Shown here one piece after another: positions 34,176 through 46,421 of a stretch of 64,000 bases of DNA (positions are counted from its first letter, which is position 1; the number at the start of each line of letters is the position of its first letter). The notes under the pieces were generated by a model. That model was not told the DNA's origin, made no database searches, and saw only the letters and a list, made by a program, of their open reading frames with translations. Made by a program: the position numbers and the translations under genes. Source of the DNA: Labilibacter marinus (GTDB lineage: Bacteria > Bacteroidota > Bacteroidia > Bacteroidales > Marinilabiliaceae); NCBI RefSeq assembly GCF_001659685.2, contig NZ_LXYE02000021.1, forward strand, positions 1 through 64,000, written 5' to 3'.

Positions 34176-35210
34176 GTGAAGCAACGAGTAGCATATCTAG
34201 ATAATTTCAGAACCATTATTTATGGTGTATTAGCATTACTGTTTATTGTATTACTGGGTAGTGTAGGGTTTATGGCAATTGAAGATTATTCATTTGTAGA
34301 TGCCCTATATATGACCATGATTACGGTATCAACGGTGGGGTTCAGAGAGGTATTTCCTTTGTCGGACGGAGGTAAGCTATTTACCGTTCTTCTTATTATA
34401 TTTAGTCTCGGAATTTTTGGTTATGTACTCACTTCGGTTACGCGTTTGGTAGTTGAAGGAGCTTTACAACAATCGTATAAACAGTATCAGGTGAAAAAGA
34501 AAATAGTAAAACTTGAAGACCACATTATTGTTTGTGGCTATGGTAGGAATGGTTATCAGGCTTGTGTGGAGTTAAAAGAGCATGGCGAAAAGTTTGTGAT
34601 TCTGGAGAAACGTGATAATGTGGTGGCTCGTATTTTAGAGGATCCATCATTACTTTATGTTCAAGGAGATGCCAGCTCGGAGGAAGTGATGGATGTGGCG
34701 CAGATTAGAAAAGCCAAGGCCTTAATTACAGCTTTGCCTAATGATGCCGATAATATTTTTGTGGTGTTAACAGCCCGTGAGATGAATCCAAAACTAAAGA
34801 TTATTAGTAGAGCAAGTGATTTTAGATCGGATGCAAAAATGCGTCACGCTGGAGCAACCAATGTAATTATGCCTGATAGGATTGGCGGACAGCGTATGGC
34901 TAAGTTGGTTACCCAACCAGATGTAGTTGAGTTTATCGAGTATATTCTGTTGCAAAAAAGTAAAGAGGTACAACTTACGGAAATTGAGTGTGACTTGATG
35001 CATGTAGATAATACAGCAAAAACAATTCAGGAACTAAACTTAAGAAAGAAATCAGGAGCCAATTTAATGGGGCTTAAAACGCCCGAAGGAACCTATATTT
35101 ATAATCCTTCCCCGCAAATAAAAATATCGCCAGAAGATAAATTATTTGTTTTAGGAACGGATGATCAAGTAGAGATTTTTAAAGAAATATTAAAACAGAA
35201 GTTTAATTAA
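34176..35210 (+). CDS. Single-pore potassium channel with TrkA-N (RCK) domain
   Basis: 344 residues from GTG. Transmembrane helices lie at about 13-33 and 66-86, with a pore loop between them. The selectivity filter reads STVGFREV (about 48-55) in place of the canonical T-V-G-Y-G-D. From ~110 an RCK NAD-binding domain follows (HIIVCGYGRNGYQACVEL, VQGDASSEEVM), then a TrkA-C-like domain to the end (EIECDLMHVDNTAKTIQEL, LFVLGTDDQVEIF). It probably conducts K+ under ligand control. The start two bases after the DUF2851 stop suggests coupling. Confidence 0.85.
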   Translation: MKQRVAYLDNFRTIIYGVLALLFIVLLGSVGFMAIEDYSFVDALYMTMITVSTVGFREVFPLSDGGKLFTVLLIIFSLGIFGYVLTSVTRLVVEGALQQSYKQYQVKKKIVKLEDHIIVCGYGRNGYQACVELKEHGEKFVILEKRDNVVARILEDPSLLYVQGDASSEEVMDVAQIRKAKALITALPNDADNIFVVLTAREMNPKLKIISRASDFRSDAKMRHAGATNVIMPDRIGGQRMAKLVTQPDVVEFIEYILLQKSKEVQLTEIECDLMHVDNTAKTIQELNLRKKSGANLMGLKTPEGTYIYNPSPQIKISPEDKLFVLGTDDQVEIFKEILKQKFN

Positions 35211-35351
35211 ATCAGAAATTTATTGATGTGTGTAAAGGTTTTTATACCTTGCTTACGTTGTAATATATTTTAACTAAAATTAAAAGATTTAAACTTTGGC
35301 TTTATTTTTGATTAAGTCAATATCAAAGAATACTAACCAAAATTGTTCGTT

Positions 35352-35939
35352 ATGAAATTGAAACAAACTATTGGACTAGGTGCATTAGCAATTTGCCTAA
35401 CTTTTGGAGCTTATAGCTGTAAGTCAAAAGAAAAAGTTGCTACAAATAGTGAAGTGGGTCAAATATTAGAAGATATGCCATGTGAAAAAAATGGTAAATC
35501 GGATAAGAAATTTTTTAGAGCTTTCTCTATGGCTACAAGTAGTGATTTAAGTTTATCTAAAGAAAAGGCTTTACTACTAGCTAAGCAGCGTTTAGTTACT
35601 TTAATTCAGTCAAACACAAAGTCGGTTACTGATCGTTATGTGAATGAGCGTGAAGTAGGATCTGCTTCTGAATTTGAGCAAAAATTTGAAAACCTAACTC
35701 GCGAAGTGGCTGATCAAACAATTAGTAATATTGTTGTAGCTTGTGAAAAGTCAAGTGTACTAGCTGATAAAAAGTATCGTTCTTTTGTGGCTATTGAAGT
35801 AGAAAAAGAAGAATTGCTGAACGCTATGAATAACAAAATTTCAAGAGATGCCAAGTTACAGGTAGACTACGACAAAAAGAAGTACGAAGAAATATTTAAT
35901 CAGGAAATGGAAAAAATGGCCGAAGAACAAGGTTATTAG
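35352..35939 (+). CDS. LPP20-like lipoprotein of unknown function
   Basis: 195 residues from ATG 35352; an in-frame TTG nine bases earlier is less likely. The signal peptide ends in a lipobox (GAYSC, Cys ~23). The mature part is mostly helical with segments SKEKALLLAKQRLVTLIQSN and FVAIEVEKEELLNAMNNKIS, as in LPP20-type lipoproteins. The C-terminal half is charged and probably coiled (DYDKKKYEEIFNQEMEKMAE). It is a single-gene unit closed by a terminator at 35962-35994. Confidence 0.7.
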   Translation: MKLKQTIGLGALAICLTFGAYSCKSKEKVATNSEVGQILEDMPCEKNGKSDKKFFRAFSMATSSDLSLSKEKALLLAKQRLVTLIQSNTKSVTDRYVNEREVGSASEFEQKFENLTREVADQTISNIVVACEKSSVLADKKYRSFVAIEVEKEELLNAMNNKISRDAKLQVDYDKKKYEEIFNQEMEKMAEEQGY

Positions 35940-35961
35940 TATTTCAAGTTTAATGTATAAC

Positions 35962-35994
35962 AAGGGTGTCTGATTTAATTAAGGCACCCTTTTT
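35962..35994 (+). terminator. Rho-independent terminator after the LPP20-like gene
   Basis: AAGGGTG (35962-35968) pairs with CACCCTT (35985-35991), then T. A GTG within the stem (35966) is therefore not a credible start for the next gene. Confidence 0.75.
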
Positions 35995-36019
35995 CTATTT
36001 AAACCTATCATCTCTTATC

Positions 36020-36343
36020 ATGAATAACAATATTTTAAAATCAGGTGAGGTACAGCATATGGTCATATTTAACTTGCCTTATGCCCCGCATTCAGCCGAT
36101 GTCAAGCAGTTTTTAAGTAAAAGTGAAAAAATACTAGCGGCAATTCCTGGGGTTAAGGATTTTCAAATTGTACTTCAAACCAGTAAAAAGAACAAATTTG
36201 AATATGGATTCAGTATGCTATTTAGTGGGCACGATAACTACGATGCATATAACAACCATCCTGCTCACCTTGCTTATGTTCGCGATATGTGGATTCCTAT
36301 CGTTACAGAATTCTTAGAAATAGATTATGAAACCATGGGGTAA
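36020..36343 (+). CDS. Dabb-family (stress-responsive A/B barrel) protein
   Basis: 107 residues from ATG 36020. This start is preferred because upstream in-frame codons lie in the terminator of the previous gene. The ferredoxin-like dimeric barrel is seen in VQHMVIFNLPYAPHSADVKQ, IPGVKDFQIVLQTSKKNKFE, YGFSMLFSGHDNYDAYNNHP and HLAYVRDMWIPIVTEFLEID. The His in Q-H-M-V and the Y-N-N-H-P-A-H motif are family hallmarks. The substrate is unknown. A strong terminator follows at 36366-36391. Confidence 0.85.
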   Translation: MNNNILKSGEVQHMVIFNLPYAPHSADVKQFLSKSEKILAAIPGVKDFQIVLQTSKKNKFEYGFSMLFSGHDNYDAYNNHPAHLAYVRDMWIPIVTEFLEIDYETMG

Positions 36344-36365
36344 TACATGTTCCATCAACTATATT

Positions 36366-36391
36366 AAAGCCAGCTTTTAGCTGGCTTTTTT
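36366..36391 (+). terminator. Rho-independent terminator after the Dabb gene
   Basis: AAAGCCAGC and GCTGGCTTTTTT pair around TTTTA. Confidence 0.85.
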
Positions 36392-36445
36392 GTTTGTATA
36401 GCTCTTTGTTAATAAGGGTTTGTCGTAATATCATCCATTTTAAAT

Positions 36446-36514
36446 AGGGTAAAATAATGTCAAAGCTGGGTAATTTACATTAATTCATTTCAGTCGTAAT
36501 CTCTTTAATTTGTA
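36446..36514 (+). promoter_or_regulatory. AraC-type operator and promoter of the transporter operon
   Basis: GGTAAAAT (36448) and GGTAATTT (36469) form a direct repeat with 21-bp spacing. A -7-like TTAATTTG ends at 36512. The 69 bp align without gaps to 47302-47370 at 48 identical positions, and the first 15 bases (AGGGTAAAATAATGT) are identical. The ATG of the transporter lies 54 bp downstream. Confidence 0.65.
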
Positions 36515-36567
36515 TTAATGAATGATGTAGCTTATTAAATCAATATATTAATAAAAGAAATTACACT

Positions 36568-37587
36568 ATGGAATTTGCACTTTTACCACTTGCTTTAGTC
36601 TTGTTTGCAAGTCTTTTTCAAGGATCGTTTGGCTTAGGAATGAAGTTTATGGCTCCCTTAAAATGGGAAGCTTGGTGGTTGGTACATTCCTTGTTTGCTA
36701 TGATTATTTTACCTACTGCATGGGCTTTGGTTGTAGTGCCAGATTTATTTGAAGCCATCGCGCAAGCGCCAACAGAAATTATAGTTTTAGCTATGGTTTT
36801 TGGTGCTGTTTGGGGAATTGGAGGTATCATGTTTGGTAAGAGTGTTCCGTATATTGGTATGTCGCTAACCTATGGTATTGTTTTGGGGTTGTGTGCAGCA
36901 GCAGGAAGTATCATTCCTTATTTCATGAAAGATAATCCCAATGCAGCTGCTTTGCCTTATGTAGTTAGTGGGGTTGTTGTAATGGTTTTGGGTGTTGGTT
37001 TTACGGCCTATGCAGGTATTTTACGCGATAAACAATCAGAAGGAGAAGATAAAGCAAAGATAAATTTAAAAGCAGGTCTTGTAATAGCCATTTTAAGTGG
37101 ATTCTTTTCAGCAGCCTTAGGTATTGGCTTTGATGCTGGTTTTGCTGAAGGTAATGGGATAGGTAAGTATGCGCAAGAGCTAGGAGCTACTGCACAAAAT
37201 AGTAGTTTGGCTATTTGGGTAGTGGTACTTTGGGGTGCTTTTATTTTAAATGCGGTATATTCTATTGTTTTACTGACTAAAAATAAAACGTGGAATTCAT
37301 TCTCAGAGCCTAAATCTGGTAAAGCTTATATGTGGTCTGTTATAGCTGCTGTGTGTTGGTTTGGAGCCTTAGGAGTGTATGGTCAAGGAGCTACCCTGAT
37401 GGGAAATATGGGATCTATAGTTGGCTGGCCAATTTTAATGGGTGGCGGATTAATTATTAGCAATGTATGGGCTTATTTCAATAAAGAGTGGGATAATGCT
37501 AAAAAACCATTCTCCTGGTTGATGTTTGGCGTCGTGGTAATATGTATTGGAATGGTTATCATCGGTTACTCTAATGGCGTAAGCTAG
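36568..37587 (+). CDS. RhaT-family sugar-proton symporter
   Basis: 339 residues with about ten hydrophobic helices and no signal peptide. QGSFGLGMKFMAPLKWEAWW, LVHSLFAMIILPTAWAL, VWGIGGIMFGKSVPYIGMSL and TYGIVLGLCAAAGSIIPYF are strongly RhaT-like. It sits in the inner membrane and imports a monosaccharide with protons. The family name comes from L-rhamnose, but no rhamnose genes are near. The following genes point to 3,6-anhydrogalactose or a related sugar. It is the first gene of the five-gene operon and lies directly behind the AraC-type operator. Confidence 0.85.
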   Translation: MEFALLPLALVLFASLFQGSFGLGMKFMAPLKWEAWWLVHSLFAMIILPTAWALVVVPDLFEAIAQAPTEIIVLAMVFGAVWGIGGIMFGKSVPYIGMSLTYGIVLGLCAAAGSIIPYFMKDNPNAAALPYVVSGVVVMVLGVGFTAYAGILRDKQSEGEDKAKINLKAGLVIAILSGFFSAALGIGFDAGFAEGNGIGKYAQELGATAQNSSLAIWVVVLWGAFILNAVYSIVLLTKNKTWNSFSEPKSGKAYMWSVIAAVCWFGALGVYGQGATLMGNMGSIVGWPILMGGGLIISNVWAYFNKEWDNAKKPFSWLMFGVVVICIGMVIIGYSNGVS

Positions 37588-37639
37588 GTGTAAGGCGATC
37601 AACCAAATTGTTATTCCAGAATTAGATACAGAAAGAATT

Positions 37640-38770
37640 ATGAAGATAAAGTCTATAGAAGCGTTTGTTTTAAAAGATAAACTAGAAAAGCCATTTTATT
37701 TTTCGCAATGGTCGTATAGTGATCGTAAAATTTGCTTAGTAAAACTAACCACCGAAGATGGTGTTGTTGGATGGGGAGAAGGTTACGGGCCTGCGGATGT
37801 ACTTTGTGCTGGAGTTAAATTGCTTTCTCAATTTGTAGTCGGGATGAATCCATTGGAGAATGAAACCATTTGGGATGTGATGTATCGTCGTTCTTTGGAT
37901 TATGCGCGTCGAGGTATTTTAGTGGCTTCGATAAGTGCTATTGATATGGCAGTTTGGGATGCCAAAGGAAAAATTCTAAATGTACCAGTACATCAGTTAT
38001 TGGGAGGTAAAAAAAGAGATATCATTACGCCTTATGCAACAGGTTTGTACTTCAGAGAAGAAAAAGATTTAACACAGGCTTTGGCCGATGAAGCTGTTGA
38101 ATATAAAGAGTTAGGTTATAGAGCAGTTAAGATGAAAGTGGGTATGACCATCGAGAAAGATATTGAGATGGTACGTGCAGTTCGTAAAGCTATTGGCGAC
38201 GATATGGAGCTGATGGTAGATTCAAATCATGCCTATAATCTTCGCGAAGCTATCATCTTATCTAAAGCCATTGAAGAGTATAATATTGGTTGGTTTGAAG
38301 AGCCAGTTTCACCTGAGTTTTACGACCATTATGCCGAGTTACGTAAAGCAACTACAATTCCTATTGCAGGTGGTGAGTGTGAGTATTTACGATATGGTTT
38401 CCATCAGTTATTTAAAAGTAATGCGGTGGATATTGCTCAACCTGATATTGCAGCTTGCGGAGGATTAACGGAAGTAAAAAAGATTTCGGTTTTGGCATCT
38501 ACCTATGGAAAAGAGATTGTCCCTCATAGTTGGGGAACTTACATAGCAATTTCGGCTGCTATGCATTTTATCAGCAACCTAGAAAATATTCCAGGAAGAA
38601 TGTTTAATGATAATTTCTTTATGGAACATGATAGAACAGACAATGATTTAAGAGACAGAGTAACTATTCCAGATTTTGAAGTGAAAGAAGGCAAATTAAT
38701 TGTATCAGATAAACCTGGTTTAGGAGTAGAAGTAGACGAACAAGCATTATTAAAATATACACAAGCATAA
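37640..38770 (+). CDS. Enolase-superfamily enzyme, probable 3,6-anhydrogalactonate cycloisomerase (DauB-like)
   Basis: 376 residues, mandelate-racemase-type. An N-terminal capping domain (1-125) precedes the barrel. The K-M-K base motif is Lys164/Lys166. Metal ligands are Asp194 (DSNHAY), Glu220 and Glu246 (GGE). The general-acid dyad is Asp269 (QPDIAACGG) and His296 (PHSWGT). It should abstract the proton alpha to a sugar-acid carboxylate. In the anhydrogalactose pathway the cycloisomerase opens 3,6-anhydrogalactonate to 2-keto-3-deoxygalactonate. The flanking transporter, aldehyde dehydrogenase, aldolase and kinase make that assignment likely. Plain galactonate or fuconate dehydration is the alternative. 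Confidence 0.75.
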   Translation: MKIKSIEAFVLKDKLEKPFYFSQWSYSDRKICLVKLTTEDGVVGWGEGYGPADVLCAGVKLLSQFVVGMNPLENETIWDVMYRRSLDYARRGILVASISAIDMAVWDAKGKILNVPVHQLLGGKKRDIITPYATGLYFREEKDLTQALADEAVEYKELGYRAVKMKVGMTIEKDIEMVRAVRKAIGDDMELMVDSNHAYNLREAIILSKAIEEYNIGWFEEPVSPEFYDHYAELRKATTIPIAGGECEYLRYGFHQLFKSNAVDIAQPDIAACGGLTEVKKISVLASTYGKEIVPHSWGTYIAISAAMHFISNLENIPGRMFNDNFFMEHDRTDNDLRDRVTIPDFEVKEGKLIVSDKPGLGVEVDEQALLKYTQA

Positions 38771-38822
38771 AGTCATACCCGACAGATAAGCACTAGCCAA
38801 ACGCTTACTAAATAATTAAATT

Positions 38823-40259
38823 ATGAATTTTGGATATAAAAAAATGTACATTGGTGGCAAGCTAGTAGATGCTATCTCTGGTGCAAAAAAAGAAATTATT
38901 AACCCAGCATTAGAAGAGGGTGTAGGTACTATTGCTTATGCACAAAAAGAAGATGCTGAACTGGCCTTAGTTGAGGCTCAAAAGGGATTTAAGCTATGGT
39001 CTAAAATGTCTTTAAAGGAGCGTACTGAGTGGATGATGAAGCTACGTGCTGCTATTCTGGATAGAGAGGATGAGCTGCGTAAGGCTGTGATGTATGAAAT
39101 GGGTAAAACCTACGAAGGAAGTGCCGAGGATATTGAGCTATTAGTGGATGGTTTGGAATTTTATCCGCAGGCCATGAAAAATATGCATGATGAAATTATT
39201 CCTGATTCGGAAAATACACATCATCACCAAGTGGTTAATATGCCAGTTGGAGTAGCAGTAGCTTATTTAGCGTGGAATTTTCCTTTGCTCAATGTGGGTT
39301 ATAAGGTTGGTCCTGCTTTAGCGGCGGGTTGTTCAATCGTTATCAAACCATCAGAGCTTTCTCCTATCTCTGGATATTTAATTGGAGAAATTGCGGAGAG
39401 TATTGGTTTTCCTGCAGGTGTTATTAATGTAATTAGTGGGCCTGTTAGCCAAGTAGCCACAACCATGACTAAGAGTCCGATACCAAAAGTATTAACCATG
39501 ATTGGTTCATCGGCATCAGGAAAAAGGGTAATTGCAGATTCTGCTACAACAGTAAAGCATGTGAGCCTAGAACTTGGAGGAAATGCTCCATTTATTGTAA
39601 ATAAAGATGCAGATCTTGAAGAAGCAGTAAATATTGGTTTTGCCTTAAAGTATGGAAATTCAGGTCAGGTGTGTGTAGCACCCAATCGTTTTATTATTCA
39701 CGAAGATGTGTACGACGAGTACCTGACTAAATTCACAGAAAAGGCTAAGATCATTAAAGTTGGCTTTGGAATAGAGAACAAACCAGACATGGGGCCGTTA
39801 GTAACCAAAAAAGATCAGGAGCGAATTTTGAAAATGGTAGCCGATGATGTGGAGAGTGGAGTTGAGTTAGTATTAGGTGGCAAAGTGCCTGCAGAACACG
39901 ATAAAGGATATTACATGGAACCAACAATTCTTTCTGGAATTACTCCTGAAAGCCGTTGTTTTAGGGAAGAAATTTTCGGGCCTGTGGCTGCTATGATGAA
40001 GTTCTCTACCATTGAAGAAGCTATTGAGTTAGGTAATGATACGGAATACGGATTGGCATCTTACCTTTTTACCAAAGATGAAAGTGTTGTTCGTAAAGTA
40101 TCGGAAGAATTAATGTTTGGAGAAGTGCAAGTAAACGGTGTTAAATACGCTATTTATCTACCTCACGGAGGAATAAAAGAAAGTGGTATTGGGCACGATT
40201 GTTCTTATCTTGCATTAAACGATTACTTGGTAAAAAAGAGAATATCAACAGCATTGTAA
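38823..40259 (+). CDS. NAD(P)-dependent aldehyde dehydrogenase, probable 3,6-anhydrogalactose dehydrogenase (DauA-like)
   Basis: 478 residues, complete. The catalytic Cys284 lies in GNSGQVCVAPNRF and Glu250 in SLELGGNAPF. The nucleotide-binding WNFPLLNVGYKVGPALAAGC and the PSELSPISGY segment are standard for the family. Context gives the likely substrate: oxidation of 3,6-anhydrogalactose to its acid, which the enolase-superfamily enzyme encoded just upstream would then open. Succinate-semialdehyde or lactaldehyde dehydrogenase activity cannot be excluded on sequence alone. Confidence 0.8.
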   Translation: MNFGYKKMYIGGKLVDAISGAKKEIINPALEEGVGTIAYAQKEDAELALVEAQKGFKLWSKMSLKERTEWMMKLRAAILDREDELRKAVMYEMGKTYEGSAEDIELLVDGLEFYPQAMKNMHDEIIPDSENTHHHQVVNMPVGVAVAYLAWNFPLLNVGYKVGPALAAGCSIVIKPSELSPISGYLIGEIAESIGFPAGVINVISGPVSQVATTMTKSPIPKVLTMIGSSASGKRVIADSATTVKHVSLELGGNAPFIVNKDADLEEAVNIGFALKYGNSGQVCVAPNRFIIHEDVYDEYLTKFTEKAKIIKVGFGIENKPDMGPLVTKKDQERILKMVADDVESGVELVLGGKVPAEHDKGYYMEPTILSGITPESRCFREEIFGPVAAMMKFSTIEEAIELGNDTEYGLASYLFTKDESVVRKVSEELMFGEVQVNGVKYAIYLPHGGIKESGIGHDCSYLALNDYLVKKRISTAL

Positions 40260-40347
40260 ACTAGATTCAAGTATAAAGTATGAGGTATAAAGAGAGGGCA
40301 AACAGGTCTTTATACTTTTACTTTATATCATACTAAAATAAACAAAT

Positions 40348-41025
40348 ATGCAACCTATTGCACAGCAGGCTATGACGCCTGAAATTATTGAAAAAATTGA
40401 TAACACGGGTGTTATTGCCGTTTTGGTTATTGATGATGTAAAACACGCTGTACCTACAGCAAAGGCATTGTTAAAAGGAGGCGTTGATGCTATTGAATTA
40501 ACGCTTCGTACGCCTGTTGCGCTAGATGCTGCAGCTGCTATTAAAAAGGAAGTTCCGGAAATGACGCTTGGTTTTGGTACATTACTAACGGTAGATCAGG
40601 TTAAAGCCATTGCCGATGTTGGTGCAGACTTTGCGGTAGCGCCAGGATGTAATCCTAAAATTATAGATGAAGCGCATAAACAAGGCTTATCTTTTGCTCC
40701 AGGTATCATGACTCCATCAGAAATTGAAATTGCTGTTGAGCATGGGTGTAGGGTTTTAAAATATTTTCCAGCAGAAACATCGGGAGGTATGCCTCATTTA
40801 GAAAGTATGGTGGCTCCTTATAGTTATTTAGGCTTAACTTTTATTCCTTTAGGAGGATGTAATATTAAAAACGCAGCTACTTACTTAGAGTCGCCGTTAA
40901 TTACAGCTATTGGAGGTTCTTGGATTGCTAAACGTCCGCTTATTCAGGGAGAGCAATGGGATACTATTACTAAAAATGCACAAGAAATTAGTGATTTAAT
41001 TAAAAAAGTAAGAACAAAGAAGTAA
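40348..41025 (+). CDS. KDPG/KDPGal-type class I aldolase (DauD-like)
   Basis: 225 residues. The Schiff-base Lys138 lies in RVLKYFPAE, Glu50 in DAIELTLRTP, and the phosphate/carboxylate loop in PLGGCNIKN. It cleaves 2-keto-3-deoxy-6-phosphosugar acids to pyruvate and glyceraldehyde 3-phosphate. With the kinase next to it, it forms the lower part of the anhydrogalactose (or uronate) pathway. The stereochemistry (glucose or galactose series) cannot be read from sequence. Confidence 0.85.
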   Translation: MQPIAQQAMTPEIIEKIDNTGVIAVLVIDDVKHAVPTAKALLKGGVDAIELTLRTPVALDAAAAIKKEVPEMTLGFGTLLTVDQVKAIADVGADFAVAPGCNPKIIDEAHKQGLSFAPGIMTPSEIEIAVEHGCRVLKYFPAETSGGMPHLESMVAPYSYLGLTFIPLGGCNIKNAATYLESPLITAIGGSWIAKRPLIQGEQWDTITKNAQEISDLIKKVRTKK

Positions 41026-41166
41026 ACAGCATATTTTATAATTAATACCTTTTAAATAAGAAAATGTAAATAGAAAGGGCAGTTCTAGTTTCGATTATTT
41101 AAGAGGAAATATTAACTAAAAAAATTGCAAGTAATCTTGATGCTTGCATCTTTATACTTATTAAAA

Positions 41167-42261
41167 ATGAAAACAATTGTAACTTTCGGTGAGATAATGG
41201 GACGTATTTGTCCTGAGAATTTCCAACGCTTTCGTCAGAGCATGCCAGGGAAATTAGATATGACATTTGCAGGAGCAGAGGCTAATGTTGCTGCTTCGGT
41301 AGCCATGTTAGGAGGTAAAGTGAAGTTTATTACTGCATTGCCAGATAACGAGATGACAGAGTGTTGTTTAGCTACTTTAAAAGGAATTGATGTAGACACG
41401 AGTGGCATCAAGAAAGTAAACCACGGTCGTTTTGGTTTATACTTTGTAGAGCGTGGAGCTAACCAGCGTCCAAGCCGCGTGATGTACGATAGAGACTATT
41501 CTGCAGTATCGATGACTAAAGGTGATGATTACGATTGGGATAGTTTATTGATGGGAGCAGGTTGGATGCACACAACAGGTATTACACCTTCTCTTTCCGA
41601 GATTTCTGCTAATGCTACAGAGGTTGCTGTTCGTACTGCTAAAGAAAAAGGATTAACGGTTTCTTGCGATTTAAACTTCCGAAAAAAATTATGGCAGTGG
41701 CAAAATGGTACCTCAGCTACTGATTTAGCGCAAAAAACAATGCGTGCGGTACTTCCTTATGTAGATGTGGTTATTGCAAACGAAGAGGATGCGCATGATG
41801 TATTGGGTATTTCTGCTGGAGATACAGATATTGAAGGAGGTAAGCTTGATGTTGATAAATATGTAGATGTTGCTAAAGAAATCGTTCGTCAGTTCCCGAA
41901 TGTGAAAAAGGTAGCTATTACTTTACGTGAGAGTTTATCTGCAACGCATAATAACTGGGGTGCCATGTTATACGATGCAGCTAGCGATACTGCTCATTTT
42001 GCACCACTAAACGAAGAAGGAGAATATAAACCATACGAGATTAAAGCTATTGTTGATAGAGTTGGAGGTGGTGATTCTTTTGGGGCAGGATTAGTATATG
42101 CTTTAAACACACCTGAATTTTCAAAACCAGAAACGGCTATTCGTTTTGCTGTTGCAGCCTCTTGTTTATGTCATTCAATCAATGGCGATTTTAACTTCTC
42201 TTCTCGTTCAGAAGTTGAAGCCTTAATGGGTGGTTCTGGATCAGGACGTGTAGTGCGATAA
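41167..42261 (+). CDS. PfkB-family 2-keto-3-deoxy-sugar-acid kinase (DauC/KdgK-like)
   Basis: 364 residues from ATG 41167 (MKTIVTFGEIMGRICPENFQ). An in-frame ATG 42 bp upstream adds a non-homologous hydrophobic leader and is rejected. The substrate-binding AGAEANVAASVAMLGG and the anion-hole/catalytic-base motif DRVGGGDSFGAGL are typical of ribokinase-family KDG kinases. It phosphorylates the keto-deoxy acid made by the cycloisomerase, for the aldolase encoded just before. It is the last gene of the operon; a strong terminator follows at 42307-42348. Confidence 0.87.
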   Translation: MKTIVTFGEIMGRICPENFQRFRQSMPGKLDMTFAGAEANVAASVAMLGGKVKFITALPDNEMTECCLATLKGIDVDTSGIKKVNHGRFGLYFVERGANQRPSRVMYDRDYSAVSMTKGDDYDWDSLLMGAGWMHTTGITPSLSEISANATEVAVRTAKEKGLTVSCDLNFRKKLWQWQNGTSATDLAQKTMRAVLPYVDVVIANEEDAHDVLGISAGDTDIEGGKLDVDKYVDVAKEIVRQFPNVKKVAITLRESLSATHNNWGAMLYDAASDTAHFAPLNEEGEYKPYEIKAIVDRVGGGDSFGAGLVYALNTPEFSKPETAIRFAVAASCLCHSINGDFNFSSRSEVEALMGGSGSGRVVR

Positions 42262-42306
42262 CAATACTCCATCTACCAAGTGTAGATTATACGTATAAGA
42301 AAAATT

Positions 42307-42348
42307 AAAAGTCATCGGGTTACCCAGTTTATTCGATGACTTTTTTTT
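42307..42348 (+). terminator. Rho-independent terminator of the transporter/anhydrosugar operon
   Basis: AAAAGTCATCG (42307-42317) pairs with CGATGACTTTT (from 42334) and continues as T8. Confidence 0.85.
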
Positions 42349-42458
42349 CTGGGTGGTATTTGAAATAATTAGTTTTTAAACACCCCTATAAAAATAATAT
42401 AGTACAGATATCAACTCCTTTTACAAGATAAAATCGAGTTGCTGAATACTGATGTTGA

Positions 42459-45771
<3,313 letters not shown>

Positions 45772-45876
45772 ATGGTAGGATAAAAGCAGAAAGACAAAAG
45801 GTGAGGTGAAGGTTAACGAGAAAATTCTTCATACTTATGTCTTTCCACTTTTTACTTACATTAATAAAATCTACAA

Positions 45877-46197
45877 ATGGAATACAAATTTAGCCATGTT
45901 GGTATCCCAACAACAGAAGAAAAAGAATGGGATGGTTTTTACGAGCCTGGAAAAATTCATTACACTGAGTTTGATAAAGATGAATTTAATGTGGAATACA
46001 TCAAGTGTGATGAAGATAGCCCCATGCCCGATATGTTTAAAACAATGCCGCATGTTGCTTATTTGGTAGATGATATTGATGAAGCTTTAAAAGGAAAAGA
46101 AATATTAGTGGAAACATTTTCTCCAGGAGAAGGAGTGCGTGTAGCCTTTATAGTGCACAATGGTTCTCCGGTTGAGTTTATGGAAGTATCCAAGTAG
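45877..46197 (+). CDS. VOC (glyoxalase-like) superfamily small protein
   Basis: 106 residues. It has one VOC-type beta-alpha-beta-beta-beta unit: YKFSHVGIPTTE, FNVEYIKCDEDSPMPDMFKT, MPHVAYLVDDIDEALKGKEI and VEFMEVSK. Metal-ligand positions typical of VOC enzymes include His7 of FSHVG and Glu102 of EFMEV. It starts 105 bp after the GH2 gene on the same strand and is closed by a terminator at 46233-46266. It may act on a reactive sugar or keto-acid intermediate of the locus, for example an epimer or lactone, but this is speculation. Other frames over this stretch are shadows. Confidence 0.7.
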   Translation: MEYKFSHVGIPTTEEKEWDGFYEPGKIHYTEFDKDEFNVEYIKCDEDSPMPDMFKTMPHVAYLVDDIDEALKGKEILVETFSPGEGVRVAFIVHNGSPVEFMEVSK

Positions 46198-46232
46198 ATT
46201 CGATTTAGTTTTGATTTAATAATGATCATTGA

Positions 46233-46266
46233 GCCCATCAGTACTTTTTGTATTGATGGGTTTTTT
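46233..46266 (+). terminator. Rho-independent terminator after the VOC gene
   Basis: CCCATCA (46234-46240) pairs with TGATGGG (46254-46260) and is followed by T6. Confidence 0.8.
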
Positions 46267-46421
46267 GTGTGTAATCATTTAAAAAAATATACTCTTTAGT
46301 ACATTCTTATTGATGCATCCGTACATTAAAAAGAGGTAAAGGTGTTTTATTTACAATATCTTATTAAAGAAGTAAGATTTGTTGTAAATTTAGTTATCAT
46401 CATTTAGTAGTTGGGGAAGAT

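Noticed and set aside
35966-36019. GTG at 35966 as the start of the Dabb protein
   Set aside because: It lies inside the terminator stem of the previous gene; ATG 36020 gives the normal protein.
41125-41166. Upstream ATG of the PfkB kinase
   Set aside because: It adds a hydrophobic leader foreign to the family; MKTIVTFGEIMGRI from 41167 matches KDG kinases.
36568-42261. L-rhamnose or uronate (alginate) catabolic operon
   Set aside because: No rhamnose isomerase, rhamnulokinase, alginate lyase or DEH reductase is present. The enolase-family enzyme with aldehyde dehydrogenase, kinase and aldolase fits anhydrogalactose better.
45806-46069. Open frame overlapping the VOC gene
   Set aside because: It overlaps the VOC gene in another frame, lacks any domain pattern, and the frame from 45877 gives a clear VOC fold.
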